Shown here piece after piece: positions 52,219 through 59,830 of a stretch of 64,000 nucleotides of DNA. A model generated the notes under the pieces. The model was given only the letters and a program-made list of their open reading frames with translations. It did no database searches and was not told where the DNA came from. Numbering within the stretch: position 1 is the stretch's first letter; each line of letters opens with the position of its first letter. Both the position numbers and the translations under genes were made by a program. Source of the DNA: Senegalimassilia faecalis (GTDB lineage Bacteria; Actinomycetota; Coriobacteriia; Coriobacteriales; Eggerthellaceae); assembly GCF_004135645.1 (NCBI RefSeq), contig NZ_SDPW01000001.1:1426001-1490000 (forward strand), given 5' to 3'.

Positions 52219-53394
52219 ATGCCGAACATCGCCGATATCATCGAAGTGGCCGAAGAGCTTGAAGACAAGCCCGTGCTAGCGATGCCGCGTCGTTGCGTGG
52301 TGGTGCGCAACCGCAATGCGTCGTGCCGCAAGTGCATGGACGCCTGCCTGGCAGACGCCATATCCATCCACAACAACGTCATGGCCGTGGACTACAAGCG
52401 CTGCGTGGGCTGCGGCGCGTGCACCACGGTGTGTCCCACCGAGGCGCTCGTGTCCATCAGCCCCATGGACGAGCAGCTTGCCCAGGCCGCCGCAAGCTCG
52501 CTTGAGCAGCTTGGCGGCACGCGCGCCGTCATCGCGTGCGCGCGCATCGCGTCGAAGGGGCTGGCCGACCCGCACAAATACGCCGAGGTATCGTGCATGG
52601 CGCGCGTGGACGAGTCGGTGCTGGTAGAACTTGCCGCGGCGGGCGCTGACGACGTGGTGCTGGTGGACGGCGTGTGCAAAACGTGCAAGTACCGCGCAAC
52701 CAGCGCCGGCGTGGACGAAACGGTGGCCTCGGCGAACAGCCTGCTTGAGATGCAGGGTGCGCCGGCCGTGGTGCGCCGCGTGTCGGAGTTCCCCGAAGGC
52801 ATGGCCCTTGCCAACCCCAACAGCCTGCTGGGCGAATCGCGCCGCGGGTTCTTCACGTCGGGGGCGTCGTGGACGGCCAACGCCGCCGGTAAAACGGCTG
52901 ACATGGTCATTCGCAAGAACCTTGGCATGGGCAAGAAGCAGCAAACGTTGCGCGAGCAGCTTGGCGCGGGGGATTCCGGCACGCTGCCGCAGTTCGAGGA
53001 ACGCCGCCGCACGCAGGTGCTCGACGCGCTCGATCGCCTGGGGCAGCCCGTGCAACCCGACATTAAGACGCGCCTGTTCGGCAACGTCAGCATCGACATC
53101 TCGAAGTGCAACACGTGCGGCATGTGCGCGGTGTTCTGCCCCACCGGGGCGCTGAAGAAAAGCGACATCAAGCCCAGTCCGAACGCCGACGGCACGCCCG
53201 ACGGTGGCAGCTTCCTTGAGTTTTCGTGCGCCGAATGCGTGCAGTGCGGCCTGTGCGTCGACGCGTGCATGAAGAAGTGCATCACGGTAAGCCCCGTGGT
53301 ATCCACGGCCGAACTGTTCGATTTCGAGCCGCGTTTCATATATTTGCCGAAACCACAAGCGCGACCAGGCATTTTGTCGGGAATTCGCCGCTAG
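52219..53394 (+). CDS. multi-[4Fe-4S] ferredoxin-like protein next to mobBA
   Basis: 391 aa from ATG 52219 (GGGGGAG upstream). It carries clusters of Cys: CRKCMDAC (about 35-42) with CVGCGACTTVCP (about 63-74) at the N-terminus, and CNTCGMCAVFCP plus CAECVQCGLCVDACMKKC toward the C-terminus. Between them are scattered Cys (IACAR, VSCMAR, GVCKTCKYR). There is no signal peptide, so it is cytoplasmic. It may be an electron carrier or chaperone for molybdoenzymes, as its neighbour suggests; the family is uncharacterised to me. Confidence 0.8.
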   Translation: MPNIADIIEVAEELEDKPVLAMPRRCVVVRNRNASCRKCMDACLADAISIHNNVMAVDYKRCVGCGACTTVCPTEALVSISPMDEQLAQAAASSLEQLGGTRAVIACARIASKGLADPHKYAEVSCMARVDESVLVELAAAGADDVVLVDGVCKTCKYRATSAGVDETVASANSLLEMQGAPAVVRRVSEFPEGMALANPNSLLGESRRGFFTSGASWTANAAGKTADMVIRKNLGMGKKQQTLREQLGAGDSGTLPQFEERRRTQVLDALDRLGQPVQPDIKTRLFGNVSIDISKCNTCGMCAVFCPTGALKKSDIKPSPNADGTPDGGSFLEFSCAECVQCGLCVDACMKKCITVSPVVSTAELFDFEPRFIYLPKPQARPGILSGIRR

Positions 53395-53480
53395 GGAAGC
53401 GTGGGAGAAAAATTTCTCAAAAATGTTCTCCCGTTTTCGAATCCATTGTGGTAACATATCCGTCGCTGCGAAAGCGGCAT

Positions 53481-53557
53481 CGGGATGTGGCTCAGCTTGG
53501 TAGAGCGCTGCGTTCGGGACGCAGAGGCCGCAGGTTCAAATCCTGTCATCCCGACCA
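53481..53557 (+). tRNA. tRNA-Pro(CGG)
   Basis: 77 bases including CCA. Acceptor CGGGATG/CATCCCG, anticodon stem CTGCG/CGCAG with loop TTCGGGA, so anticodon CGG. T arm GCAGG TTCAAAT CCTGT. Confidence 0.96.
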
Positions 53558-53568
53558 TTTACATGGTC

Positions 53569-53596
53569 AGGCTCGGTGTTCGCACCGAGCCTTTTT
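53569..53596 (+). terminator. terminator after tRNA-Pro
   Basis: GGCTCGGTG pairs with CACCGAGCC (53570-53578/53583-53591), followed by TTTTT. Confidence 0.9.
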
Positions 53597-53753
53597 CATG
53601 TCAGGCGGTCGATGGGCCTGGGAAAAGGGCGGCGTTCGGCTTCAAATGTGCTTTTCATCGAAGGCGCATCATTTAACACGCCCGTGTGTTAAAGTGTCCG
53701 GCGTTGATTTATCTGGCCTGTTCATGGGGCCTGGGCGAGTACTTGGAGGACAC

Positions 53754-53999
53754 ATGAAATTTCTGGGTATGGGTGTACCGGAGCTTCTGATCATCCTCGT
53801 GGTGATCCTGCTTATCTTCGGCCCGAAGAACCTGCCAAAGCTCGGCAGCGCTCTGGGCAAGACCGTCAAGAACCTGCGTGAGGGCATGGCCGACAACAAG
53901 AAGGACGACGAAGAAGTCGAAGAGCTTGAGGAAGACGACGAGGAAGCCGAGAAGCCGGCTCCGAAGAAGACCACTGCTGCTCGCAAGAAGAGCGAATAG
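53754..53999 (+). CDS. tatA: Sec-independent translocase subunit TatA
   Basis: 81 aa from ATG 53754 (GGAGG at 53745-53749). One N-terminal helix MGVPELLIILVVILLIFGPKNLPKLG with the Phe-Gly-Pro hinge, then an amphipathic helix (SALGKTVKNLREGM) and an acidic Glu/Asp tail ending in Lys/Ala. TatA forms the pore for folded proteins carrying twin-arginine signals, such as the 868-aa protein at 14170. tatB/tatC are not in the window. Confidence 0.95.
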   Translation: MKFLGMGVPELLIILVVILLIFGPKNLPKLGSALGKTVKNLREGMADNKKDDEEVEELEEDDEEAEKPAPKKTTAARKKSE

Positions 54000-54022
54000 C
54001 TCGCAGCTTTGCAGGTTGTAAT

Positions 54023-54066
54023 GCGGTATGCGCATAAGGGCTGCGGCTCGGCGCATACCGCTTTTT
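54023..54066 (+). terminator. rho-independent terminator after tatA
   Basis: GCGGTATGCGC pairs with GCGCATACCGC (54023-54033/54051-54061), followed by TTTTT. Confidence 0.88.
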
Positions 54067-54086
54067 CGTATAGATAGGTGGAAAAC

Positions 54087-54554
54087 ATGGCTGACAACTA
54101 CATTCTGACGCCCGAAGGCAAGCAGCAGCTTGAAGAAGAGCTGCATTACCTGGAAACCGAGAAGCGCGCCGAGGTGGGCGAGCGCATCAAGGTTGCCCGC
54201 GAATTCGGCGACATTTCCGAGAACTCCGAGTACGACGACGCGAAAAACGAGCAGGGCATGATGGAGGCTCGCATCGCCGAGATCACCCGCATCCTGGGCG
54301 AGGCCACCGTCGTGGCAACCCCGAAGCGCTCGAACTCCGTGCACATCGGCTCTACCGTCACGGTTGACATGGGCGGTCGCGAGCGCGTGTTCACCATCGT
54401 GGGCGCTGCCGAGGCTGACAGCCATGCCGGCAAGATCTCCAACGAGTCCCCGGTCGGCGCGGCCCTGCTTGCGCACAAGAAGGGCGACGAGATCGAGACC
54501 ACCGGCCCGACCGGTCGCGTCATCAAGATGAAGATCCTCTCTATCGAGCATTAA
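54087..54554 (+). CDS. greA: transcription elongation factor GreA
   Basis: 155 aa from ATG 54087 (ATAGGTGG upstream; GTG 54078 also in frame). The coiled coil carries the acidic tip FGDISENSEYDDAKNEQG that enters the RNA polymerase channel. The C-terminal domain has NESPVGAALLAHKKGDEI. It stimulates cleavage of backtracked RNA. Length is normal. It precedes lysS, a frequent arrangement in actinobacteria-like genomes, with a structured repeat between. Confidence 0.95.
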   Translation: MADNYILTPEGKQQLEEELHYLETEKRAEVGERIKVAREFGDISENSEYDDAKNEQGMMEARIAEITRILGEATVVATPKRSNSVHIGSTVTVDMGGRERVFTIVGAAEADSHAGKISNESPVGAALLAHKKGDEIETTGPTGRVIKMKILSIEH

Positions 54555-54706
54555 GGTTTCGCCGGCCTGCCGGCCGGCGAATTTACTCGACGCTGCGGCC
54601 GGCTGTGGCACCCCATCTTGCCCTTCAATTTCACAGGCATGGCCCGAAGGCCAATGCCCGTTCATTTCAGGGCAATCTGGGGTACCACAGCCGCCCTCGC
54701 TGACTC
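54555..54706 (+). repeat. structured intergenic repeat, copy C
   Basis: It begins right after the greA stop with the same TTCGCCGGCC/GGCCGGCGAA hairpin as copy B, then TTACTCGACGCTG. The outer arms GGCTGTGGCACCCCA and TGGGGTACCACAGCC pair well. The interior is unlike copies A and B yet still palindromic: TTGCCCT/AGGGCAA around GGCAT/ATGCC. It ends CCCTCGCTGACTC. Confidence 0.75.
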
Positions 54707-54793
54707 TTCCATATCCCCGGGTAGATTTTTCCCTGAATCTCCTGTTGAGGAAGGGTCTTACATGTCCCTGGTTTGTTTAGAAGGGCTTTCTGT

Positions 54794-56725
54794 ATGAGCA
54801 ATTCTCCTGAAGTTATTGAAGACGACCCCATTGAGGTGCGCAAGGCCAAGCGTCAGGCGCTGCTTGATGCGGGCGAGAACCCGTACGGCCATGCGTTTGA
54901 CTACAGCCATCACCTGGCTGAACTTGAGCAGCTGTACGCCCATCTTGAAGATGGCGCCTCCACCGAGGACGCCGTCAAGGTTGCCGGCCGCATCATGTCC
55001 AAGCGCGTGCAGGGCAAGATCGCGTTTTTGGGCCTGCGCGACGCCACGGGCGACATGCAGCTGTTCTGCCGCATCAACGAGCTGGGCGAAGACGTGTTCG
55101 CGCGCTTGAAAGACCTTGATGTGGGCGACTGGATCGGCGTAGAGGGCACCATGATGCGCACGAAGCGCGGTCAGCTGTCCGTTGCCGTTACCGCTTTCGA
55201 GCTTTTGAGCAAGTCCATCCGTCCTTTGCCCGAGAAGTTCCACGGCCTGGCCGACAAGGAAACGCGCTATCGTCAGCGCTATGTCGACCTGGTTATGAAC
55301 CCCGAAGTCAAGCAGGTGTTCGAGAAGCGTTTCAAGATTGTGGCCGCCATCCGCCGCTACATGGAGGACCAGGGCTTCTACGAGGTGGAAACGCCGTTTC
55401 TGCACCCCATCTTGGGCGGCGCGAACGCCAAGCCGTTCGTCACGCACTTCAATGCGCTTGACCGCGACTACTTCCTGCGCATCGCTACCGAGCTGCCGCT
55501 GAAGCGTCTGCTGGTCGGCGGGTTCGAGAAGGTGTTCGAGATCGGCCGTCAGTTCCGCAACGAGGGCATGGACCCGTACCACAACCCCGAGTTCACCACC
55601 ATGGAGGCCTACCAGGCGTTTTCCGACCTCAACGGCATGATGGACCTTACGCAAGGCTTCATCCAGGCTGCCGCGCAGTCCGCGTGCGGCACGCTGCAGG
55701 TCAGCTACCAGGGCGTTGACATCGACCTGTCCGGCGATTGGCCGCGCGAGACCATGTGCGGTCTGGCCAGCCGCTATGCCGGCGAAGAGGTGTCGTTCGA
55801 CCGCACGCGCGAAGAGCTGGTTGCCATTCTGGAGAAAAACGGCGGCCACGCCGAGGACGCTTGGGGTAAGGGCAAGCTCATCTCCGAGATCTTCGAGGCC
55901 GTGGCCGAGGAGAAGCTGGTGCAGCCCACGTTCGTGACCGAGCATCCGCTTGAGATCAGCCCGCTGGCCAAGAAGATGCCGAACAACCCCGAGCTCACCG
56001 AGCGCTTCGAGCTGTTCATCTGCGGCCATGAGTACGCCAACGCGTTCAACGAGCTGAACGACCCGGTTGATCAGGCCGAGCGCTTCCGCGCGCAGGTGGA
56101 GGCCAAGGACATGGGCGACGACGAGGCCATGGGCTACGATGCCGACTACATCCGCGCGCTGGAGTACGGCATGCCGCCGGCAGGTGGCGTGGGCATCGGC
56201 ATCGACCGTTTGACCATGCTGCTTACCGACAGCCCCACCATCCGCGACGTGCTGCTGTTCCCGCACATGCGCGACGAGGCGCCGGCGGGCGGCTCGAAGC
56301 CCGCGGCGAAGCCGGCGCCCGAACCGGCCGAGGAAGCGCCCGAGGCCATCGATTTCTCGAAGGTGGTCATCGAGCCGCTGTTTGAGGACGAGGTGGACTT
56401 CGACACGTTCAGCAAGTCGGACTTCCGCGCCGTGAAGGTGAAGGACTGCATCGCGGTGCCGAAGAGCAAGAAGCTGCTGCAGTTCACGCTTGACGACGGC
56501 ACCGGCGAAGATCGCACCATCCTGTCGGGCATCCACGCGTACTACGAGCCCGAGGAGCTGATCGGTCGCACGCTCATCGCCATCACGAACTTGCCGCCGC
56601 GCAAGATGATGGGCGTGGCGTCCTGCGGCATGCTGCTGTCGGCCGTGCACGAGGAAGAGGGCGAGGAGCGCCTGAACCTACTCATGGTCTCCAACCGCAT
56701 CCCCGCCGGCGCGAAGCTGTACTAA
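54794..56725 (+). CDS. lysS: lysyl-tRNA synthetase with C-terminal tRNA-binding (EMAP-like) domain
   Basis: 643 aa from ATG 54794 (AGAAGGG upstream). Residues 1-500 are a normal class II LysRS: OB domain (IMSKRVQGKIAFLGLRDATG), motif 2 (FEIGRQFRNEGMDPYHNPEFT, Arg-Asn-Glu) and motif 3 (GVGIGIDRLTMLLTDS). A Pro/Ala linker (about 495-517) leads to an OB-fold tRNA-binding domain: FSKSDFRAVKVKDCIAVPKS, ILSGIHAYYEPEELIGRTL, ITNLPPRKMMGVASCGMLLSA. Such domains normally sit on MetRS or PheRS beta, so this is a gain of about 140 residues. Confidence 0.93.
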   Translation: MSNSPEVIEDDPIEVRKAKRQALLDAGENPYGHAFDYSHHLAELEQLYAHLEDGASTEDAVKVAGRIMSKRVQGKIAFLGLRDATGDMQLFCRINELGEDVFARLKDLDVGDWIGVEGTMMRTKRGQLSVAVTAFELLSKSIRPLPEKFHGLADKETRYRQRYVDLVMNPEVKQVFEKRFKIVAAIRRYMEDQGFYEVETPFLHPILGGANAKPFVTHFNALDRDYFLRIATELPLKRLLVGGFEKVFEIGRQFRNEGMDPYHNPEFTTMEAYQAFSDLNGMMDLTQGFIQAAAQSACGTLQVSYQGVDIDLSGDWPRETMCGLASRYAGEEVSFDRTREELVAILEKNGGHAEDAWGKGKLISEIFEAVAEEKLVQPTFVTEHPLEISPLAKKMPNNPELTERFELFICGHEYANAFNELNDPVDQAERFRAQVEAKDMGDDEAMGYDADYIRALEYGMPPAGGVGIGIDRLTMLLTDSPTIRDVLLFPHMRDEAPAGGSKPAAKPAPEPAEEAPEAIDFSKVVIEPLFEDEVDFDTFSKSDFRAVKVKDCIAVPKSKKLLQFTLDDGTGEDRTILSGIHAYYEPEELIGRTLIAITNLPPRKMMGVASCGMLLSAVHEEEGEERLNLLMVSNRIPAGAKLY

Positions 56726-56874
56726 GCCTTCTTTTGCATCCTCGTTATATCGGCGGGTTCTTCAGAAGCTCGCCTGAGCTATTGAACTGCGTCCCGTATC
56801 TGCAGTGAACCCCTATAGTTGGACAGACAATGTTCTGCTTCTCCTATAGGGGTCTTCTGCGTTAGGGGGTTGAT

Positions 56875-57360
56875 TTGCTGAGCAAGGATTACTCCGCCGA
56901 GTTCAAGCAGCGCTTTGCGGACAGATACGCCGACGGCGCGACCATCACCATGCTGCAGCACGAGTTCGGCCTTACGAAGTCAACCGTGAAGCTTTGGAGG
57001 GAGAGGATCGACCAAGGTGGCGTCGGGGCCATAGACAGGCCGAAGAAGAACAACCGCTACCCCCAGGAGTTCAAGCTTCGCGTCGTCGAAGCCTATCTCC
57101 GTGGCGAGGGCGACTACAGGGCCCTAGCTCTCGAGCATGGCGTGCGCAACAGCGCGCAGATACGAGATTGGGTGAGGCGGTACCGAGAGGGAGGCGAAGA
57201 CGCCCTCGTCGTCCATCCGTCGGGGCGAAGGAGGAAGGAGCCCGCGGGCGAGGAGACGCTCGAGCAGCGGTGCGCCCGCCTCGAGATGGAGGTGGAGATC
57301 TTAAAACGAATGTCCGCCTCGGCGACGGCCCTCTCGGCAGCAGGCGGAAGCACGAGATAG
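56875..57360 (+). CDS. IS3-family OrfA (DNA-binding subunit)
   Basis: 161 aa from TTG 56875 (AGGGGG site at about 56864). It has two helix-turn-helix units: GATITMLQHEFGLTKSTVKLWRERI and GDYRALALEHGVRNSAQIRDWVRRY, then a leucine-zipper-like end (LEQRCARLEMEVEILKRM). OrfA binds the element ends. A C_TTA_AAA heptamer at 57300-57306 sits just before the end, where a -1 shift leads into orfB to give the full transposase. Confidence 0.88.
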   Translation: MLSKDYSAEFKQRFADRYADGATITMLQHEFGLTKSTVKLWRERIDQGGVGAIDRPKKNNRYPQEFKLRVVEAYLRGEGDYRALALEHGVRNSAQIRDWVRRYREGGEDALVVHPSGRRRKEPAGEETLEQRCARLEMEVEILKRMSASATALSAAGGSTR

Positions 57361-58196
57361 TGAAGTCGCTGAGGCGGGAATATCCGCTCTCCACGCTCCT
57401 GGAGCTCATCGGGATGCCGCGTTCCACCTATTACTACCACGAGGCGAACCCTCCCTCAGACAGGCAAGCGGCCGAGCGGCCGGCCATAGTGGAGATATGC
57501 GAGAAATCCCATTTCAGATACGGATACCGACGCGTTGCCGACACGTTGCGCAAAGCGACCGGCGTGCGCATCGCCGACAAGACGGTGCTCAAGGTCATGC
57601 GCGAGGAGGGGCTGCTGTGCCGGACCCGCAGACGCAGGAAGTACCGCTCCTACATGGGCCAGGTCGGCAAGTCCTCCCCGAACCTGCTGGCCCGCGACTT
57701 CGAGGCGGAGGACCCGATGACCAAGCTGGTGACCGACGTCACCGAATTCAAGGTGGGCGGCACGAAGCTCTACCTTTCGCCCGTGGTCGACCTCTACAAC
57801 GACGAGGTCGTCGCCTACTCGATATCCAGGTCCCCGAACATGAAGATGGTCCTCGAGATGCTGGCGGGCCTCGAGGGCAGGCTCGATGGCGAAGACGCCC
57901 CGTTGCTGCATTCGGACATGGGCTGGCAGTACCAGATGCCCGCGTACAGGCTCGCGCTCGAGCGGATGGGGATCGCCCAGTCCATGTCCCGCAAGGGAAA
58001 CTGCCTCGACAACGCGAAGGCCGAGAACTTCTTCTCGATGGTCAAGACCGAGCTTTACTACGATTGGGAGGGAGACGACCCCGACATCTTCGAGAGGGAT
58101 TTGGAGAAGTACATCGACTGGTACAACAACGTGCGCATCAAGAGACGCCTGGGCGGAAGCAGCCCGGTCGAGTACAGGCTCGGCCGGGCCGCTTGA
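57303..58196 (+). CDS. IS3-family OrfB transposase (DDE), reached by -1 frameshift
   Basis: The frame from the slip site reads LKTNVRLGDG and continues to 58196; GTG 57360 could also start it alone (VKSLRREYPLS). HTH_21-type region YRRVADTLRKATG. The integrase core has LVTDVTEFKVGG (Asp), LLHSDMGWQYQ (Asp) and CLDNAKAENFFSMVKTE (Glu), with YIDWYNNVRIKRRLGGSSP at the end as in IS150/IS3 transposases. Frames are intact, so the element may be active. Confidence 0.88.
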   Translation, partial: KTNVRLGDGPLGSRRKHEIVKSLRREYPLSTLLELIGMPRSTYYYHEANPPSDRQAAERPAIVEICEKSHFRYGYRRVADTLRKATGVRIADKTVLKVMREEGLLCRTRRRRKYRSYMGQVGKSSPNLLARDFEAEDPMTKLVTDVTEFKVGGTKLYLSPVVDLYNDEVVAYSISRSPNMKMVLEMLAGLEGRLDGEDAPLLHSDMGWQYQMPAYRLALERMGIAQSMSRKGNCLDNAKAENFFSMVKTELYYDWEGDDPDIFERDLEKYIDWYNNVRIKRRLGGSSPVEYRLGRAA

Positions 58197-58268
58197 TTCA
58201 CTTCTTTTGCCGTTCAGGAAACGGGGTCCTTTGCATATCTTGGACGGTCTAGATAACGGCTAGACGAC

Positions 58269-58307
58269 AAGGGGCTGGTTCCGGAACTTATCCGGAACCA
58301 GCCCCTT
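58269..58307. terminator. perfect 17-bp hairpin between IS3 and the AI-2E gene
   Basis: Positions 58269-58285 pair exactly with 58291-58307 around ACTTA. It probably ends the minus-strand AI-2E gene, and perhaps once ended lysS. T-runs on either side are short. Confidence 0.65.
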
Positions 58308-58352
58308 CGGTTTGATCTGACGCATACGGGAATCGTTCCGTTGCGGATGGCG

Positions 58353-59507
58353 TTATGCCGTTATTGCGGGTTGGATTGCCGTGTCGCTTTCCTCCCCGCT
58401 ATCTTGTTCGGCATCTTCTTGCGCGAAATGCTCCATGGCAAGCGTTCGAAGCGTGGAGATGACGGGCACGCCCAGAAGCACGCCTAGAAGGCCGAACAAC
58501 GACCCGCCGGCGATCACGGCCACGAACACCCAGATGCTCGGCAGGCCCACCGACTGTCCCACCACGTTCGGGTAGATGAGATGTCCCTCGATTTGCTGGA
58601 GGATCACCAAGAACACGATGAACTGCAGGGCTTGAACGGGGTCTTGCGACAGGATCATCGCCGCACCCATGATGCCGCCGATCCATGCGCCGGCGAACGG
58701 GATGAGCGAGGACACGCCCACGATAAGGCCGATGGAAGCCGCATAGGGGAACTGCAGGATGGTGCCGCCGATGGCGCACAGGGCGCCCAAGATGACCGCC
58801 TCGATGCATTGCCCGCGGATGAAGCGCGAGAAGCAGTCGTTGGTGATGCTGCATGCGTGCAGCACGCGGCGGCGCAGGGTCTCGCCGGGAATGAAGCTGG
58901 CCGCGCGCATGGCGCCGGCGTGCACGCGGTCCTTATCAAGCAGCAGATACAGCGCGAACACCATGCCCAGCAGGATCGAAAGCGTCAGATGGGCCACCTC
59001 GCCGCTGGTCTGCGCCACGATGCGCAGCGCCTGGTCGGTGCCGCCCATGGCGTCCAGGGCCTTTTGCCCGATGGAGTTCCAGGTGGCGTTGTCCAAGATC
59101 GGGATGGTCTGCGCACCGGGAAGGTTCGCGATGGCCTGCGACGCCATGGCCGCAGCTTCCGAAACGCCGGTGATGATGGCGGCGCCCACGGATTTGAACT
59201 CGCCGCCCACGAACGCGGTCAGCGCCGCAAGCGCCAAGGTGACCGCGGTGATGGCCAGGATGACGCAGATGGGGCGGCGCGTTTTCGCCACCAGCGCGCT
59301 GTTCGAGCGCGGAAACCACCGAGACTCGAGCGCCGCCGCTATGAAGTTCAGCAGATATGCCAGCACCGCGCCGATGGCCAGGGGCTCAAGGGCGGACCAG
59401 ACGGTTGAGAAGATGGAGCATAGGCCGTCGAATCGGGCGACGGCTAGCGCCGCCACGGCAAGGGCGGCAATAAGGATAAGGGCGTAGCGTATGGTGTGCC
59501 TGTTCAT
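58353..59507 (-). CDS. AI-2E-family (UPF0118) transporter-like membrane protein
   Basis: 384 aa from ATG 59507; a longer frame to 59669 lacks a ribosome site. Two N-terminal helices, a large loop (about 100-190), then helices with the family pattern FIRGQCIEAVILGALCAIGG, PYAASIGLIVGVSSLIPFAGAWIGG and the C-terminal GLLGVLLGVPVISTLRTL. The family (PerM/TqsA-like) includes exporters of autoinducer-2 and Na+/H+ or lipid-related transporters; the substrate here is unknown. Confidence 0.88.
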   Translation of the reverse strand: MNRHTIRYALILIAALAVAALAVARFDGLCSIFSTVWSALEPLAIGAVLAYLLNFIAAALESRWFPRSNSALVAKTRRPICVILAITAVTLALAALTAFVGGEFKSVGAAIITGVSEAAAMASQAIANLPGAQTIPILDNATWNSIGQKALDAMGGTDQALRIVAQTSGEVAHLTLSILLGMVFALYLLLDKDRVHAGAMRAASFIPGETLRRRVLHACSITNDCFSRFIRGQCIEAVILGALCAIGGTILQFPYAASIGLIVGVSSLIPFAGAWIGGIMGAAMILSQDPVQALQFIVFLVILQQIEGHLIYPNVVGQSVGLPSIWVFVAVIAGGSLFGLLGVLLGVPVISTLRTLAMEHFAQEDAEQDSGEESDTAIQPAITA

Positions 59508-59830
59508 GCGATCCTGTCGGTTGAGGGGGATGGGCGCGCTGTTGCGCGTTTCGCAACCAGTATAAGCGTGTGCGTCGGTCAAGGCGCCGCGCTTGCGCGC
59601 TTGTCGACCATTCGTGAAGAACTGTTTACGAAATCCGGGTGAAAAGGGGCAAAAGGGGTCTAAAAGCACTTCCGGTGTGTGCGGATTGCACGTAGCAAGG
59701 GCAACGGGCGTTGTGTGGCTCCGGGCTACCTTATTATGTATACGATACGTAAACGGCTTAGCAGTCCCTTGACGGGAGTGCTAACATAACCAACTGAGAC
59801 CATAACATTTGCCGCGAGAATCGAGGCTTC
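59508..59830. promoter_or_regulatory. 323-base divergent region between the AI-2E gene and clpC
   Basis: No gene seen. It holds the clpC control region: AT-rich TATTAT (59732-59737) and TATACGATACG as -10 candidates, then the CIRCE operator. On the minus side only a weak AGGA ribosome site before the AI-2E gene is visible. Confidence 0.5.
59758..59784 (+). promoter_or_regulatory. CIRCE operator (HrcA site) upstream of clpC
   Basis: TTAGCAGTC-N9-GAGTGCTAA matches the CIRCE consensus (TTAGCACTC-N9-GAGTGCTAA) with one mismatch in the left arm. CIRCE is bound by the heat-shock repressor HrcA. It ends 46 bases before the clpC start, so clpC is predicted to be heat-inducible. Confidence 0.88.

Larger units (their letters stand above)
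56806..58230 (+). mobile_element. IS3-family insertion sequence
   Basis: About 1.4 kb with orfA and orfB in overlapping frames. The left end begins near TGAACCCC (56806) and the right end near GGGGTCC (58223-58229), which read as rough inverted ends. A clear target duplication was not found, so the ends are approximate. CCCCTATAG/CTATAGGGG (56810-56818/56844-56852) forms a hairpin before orfA. AGG-rich codon use differs from host genes. Confidence 0.75.
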
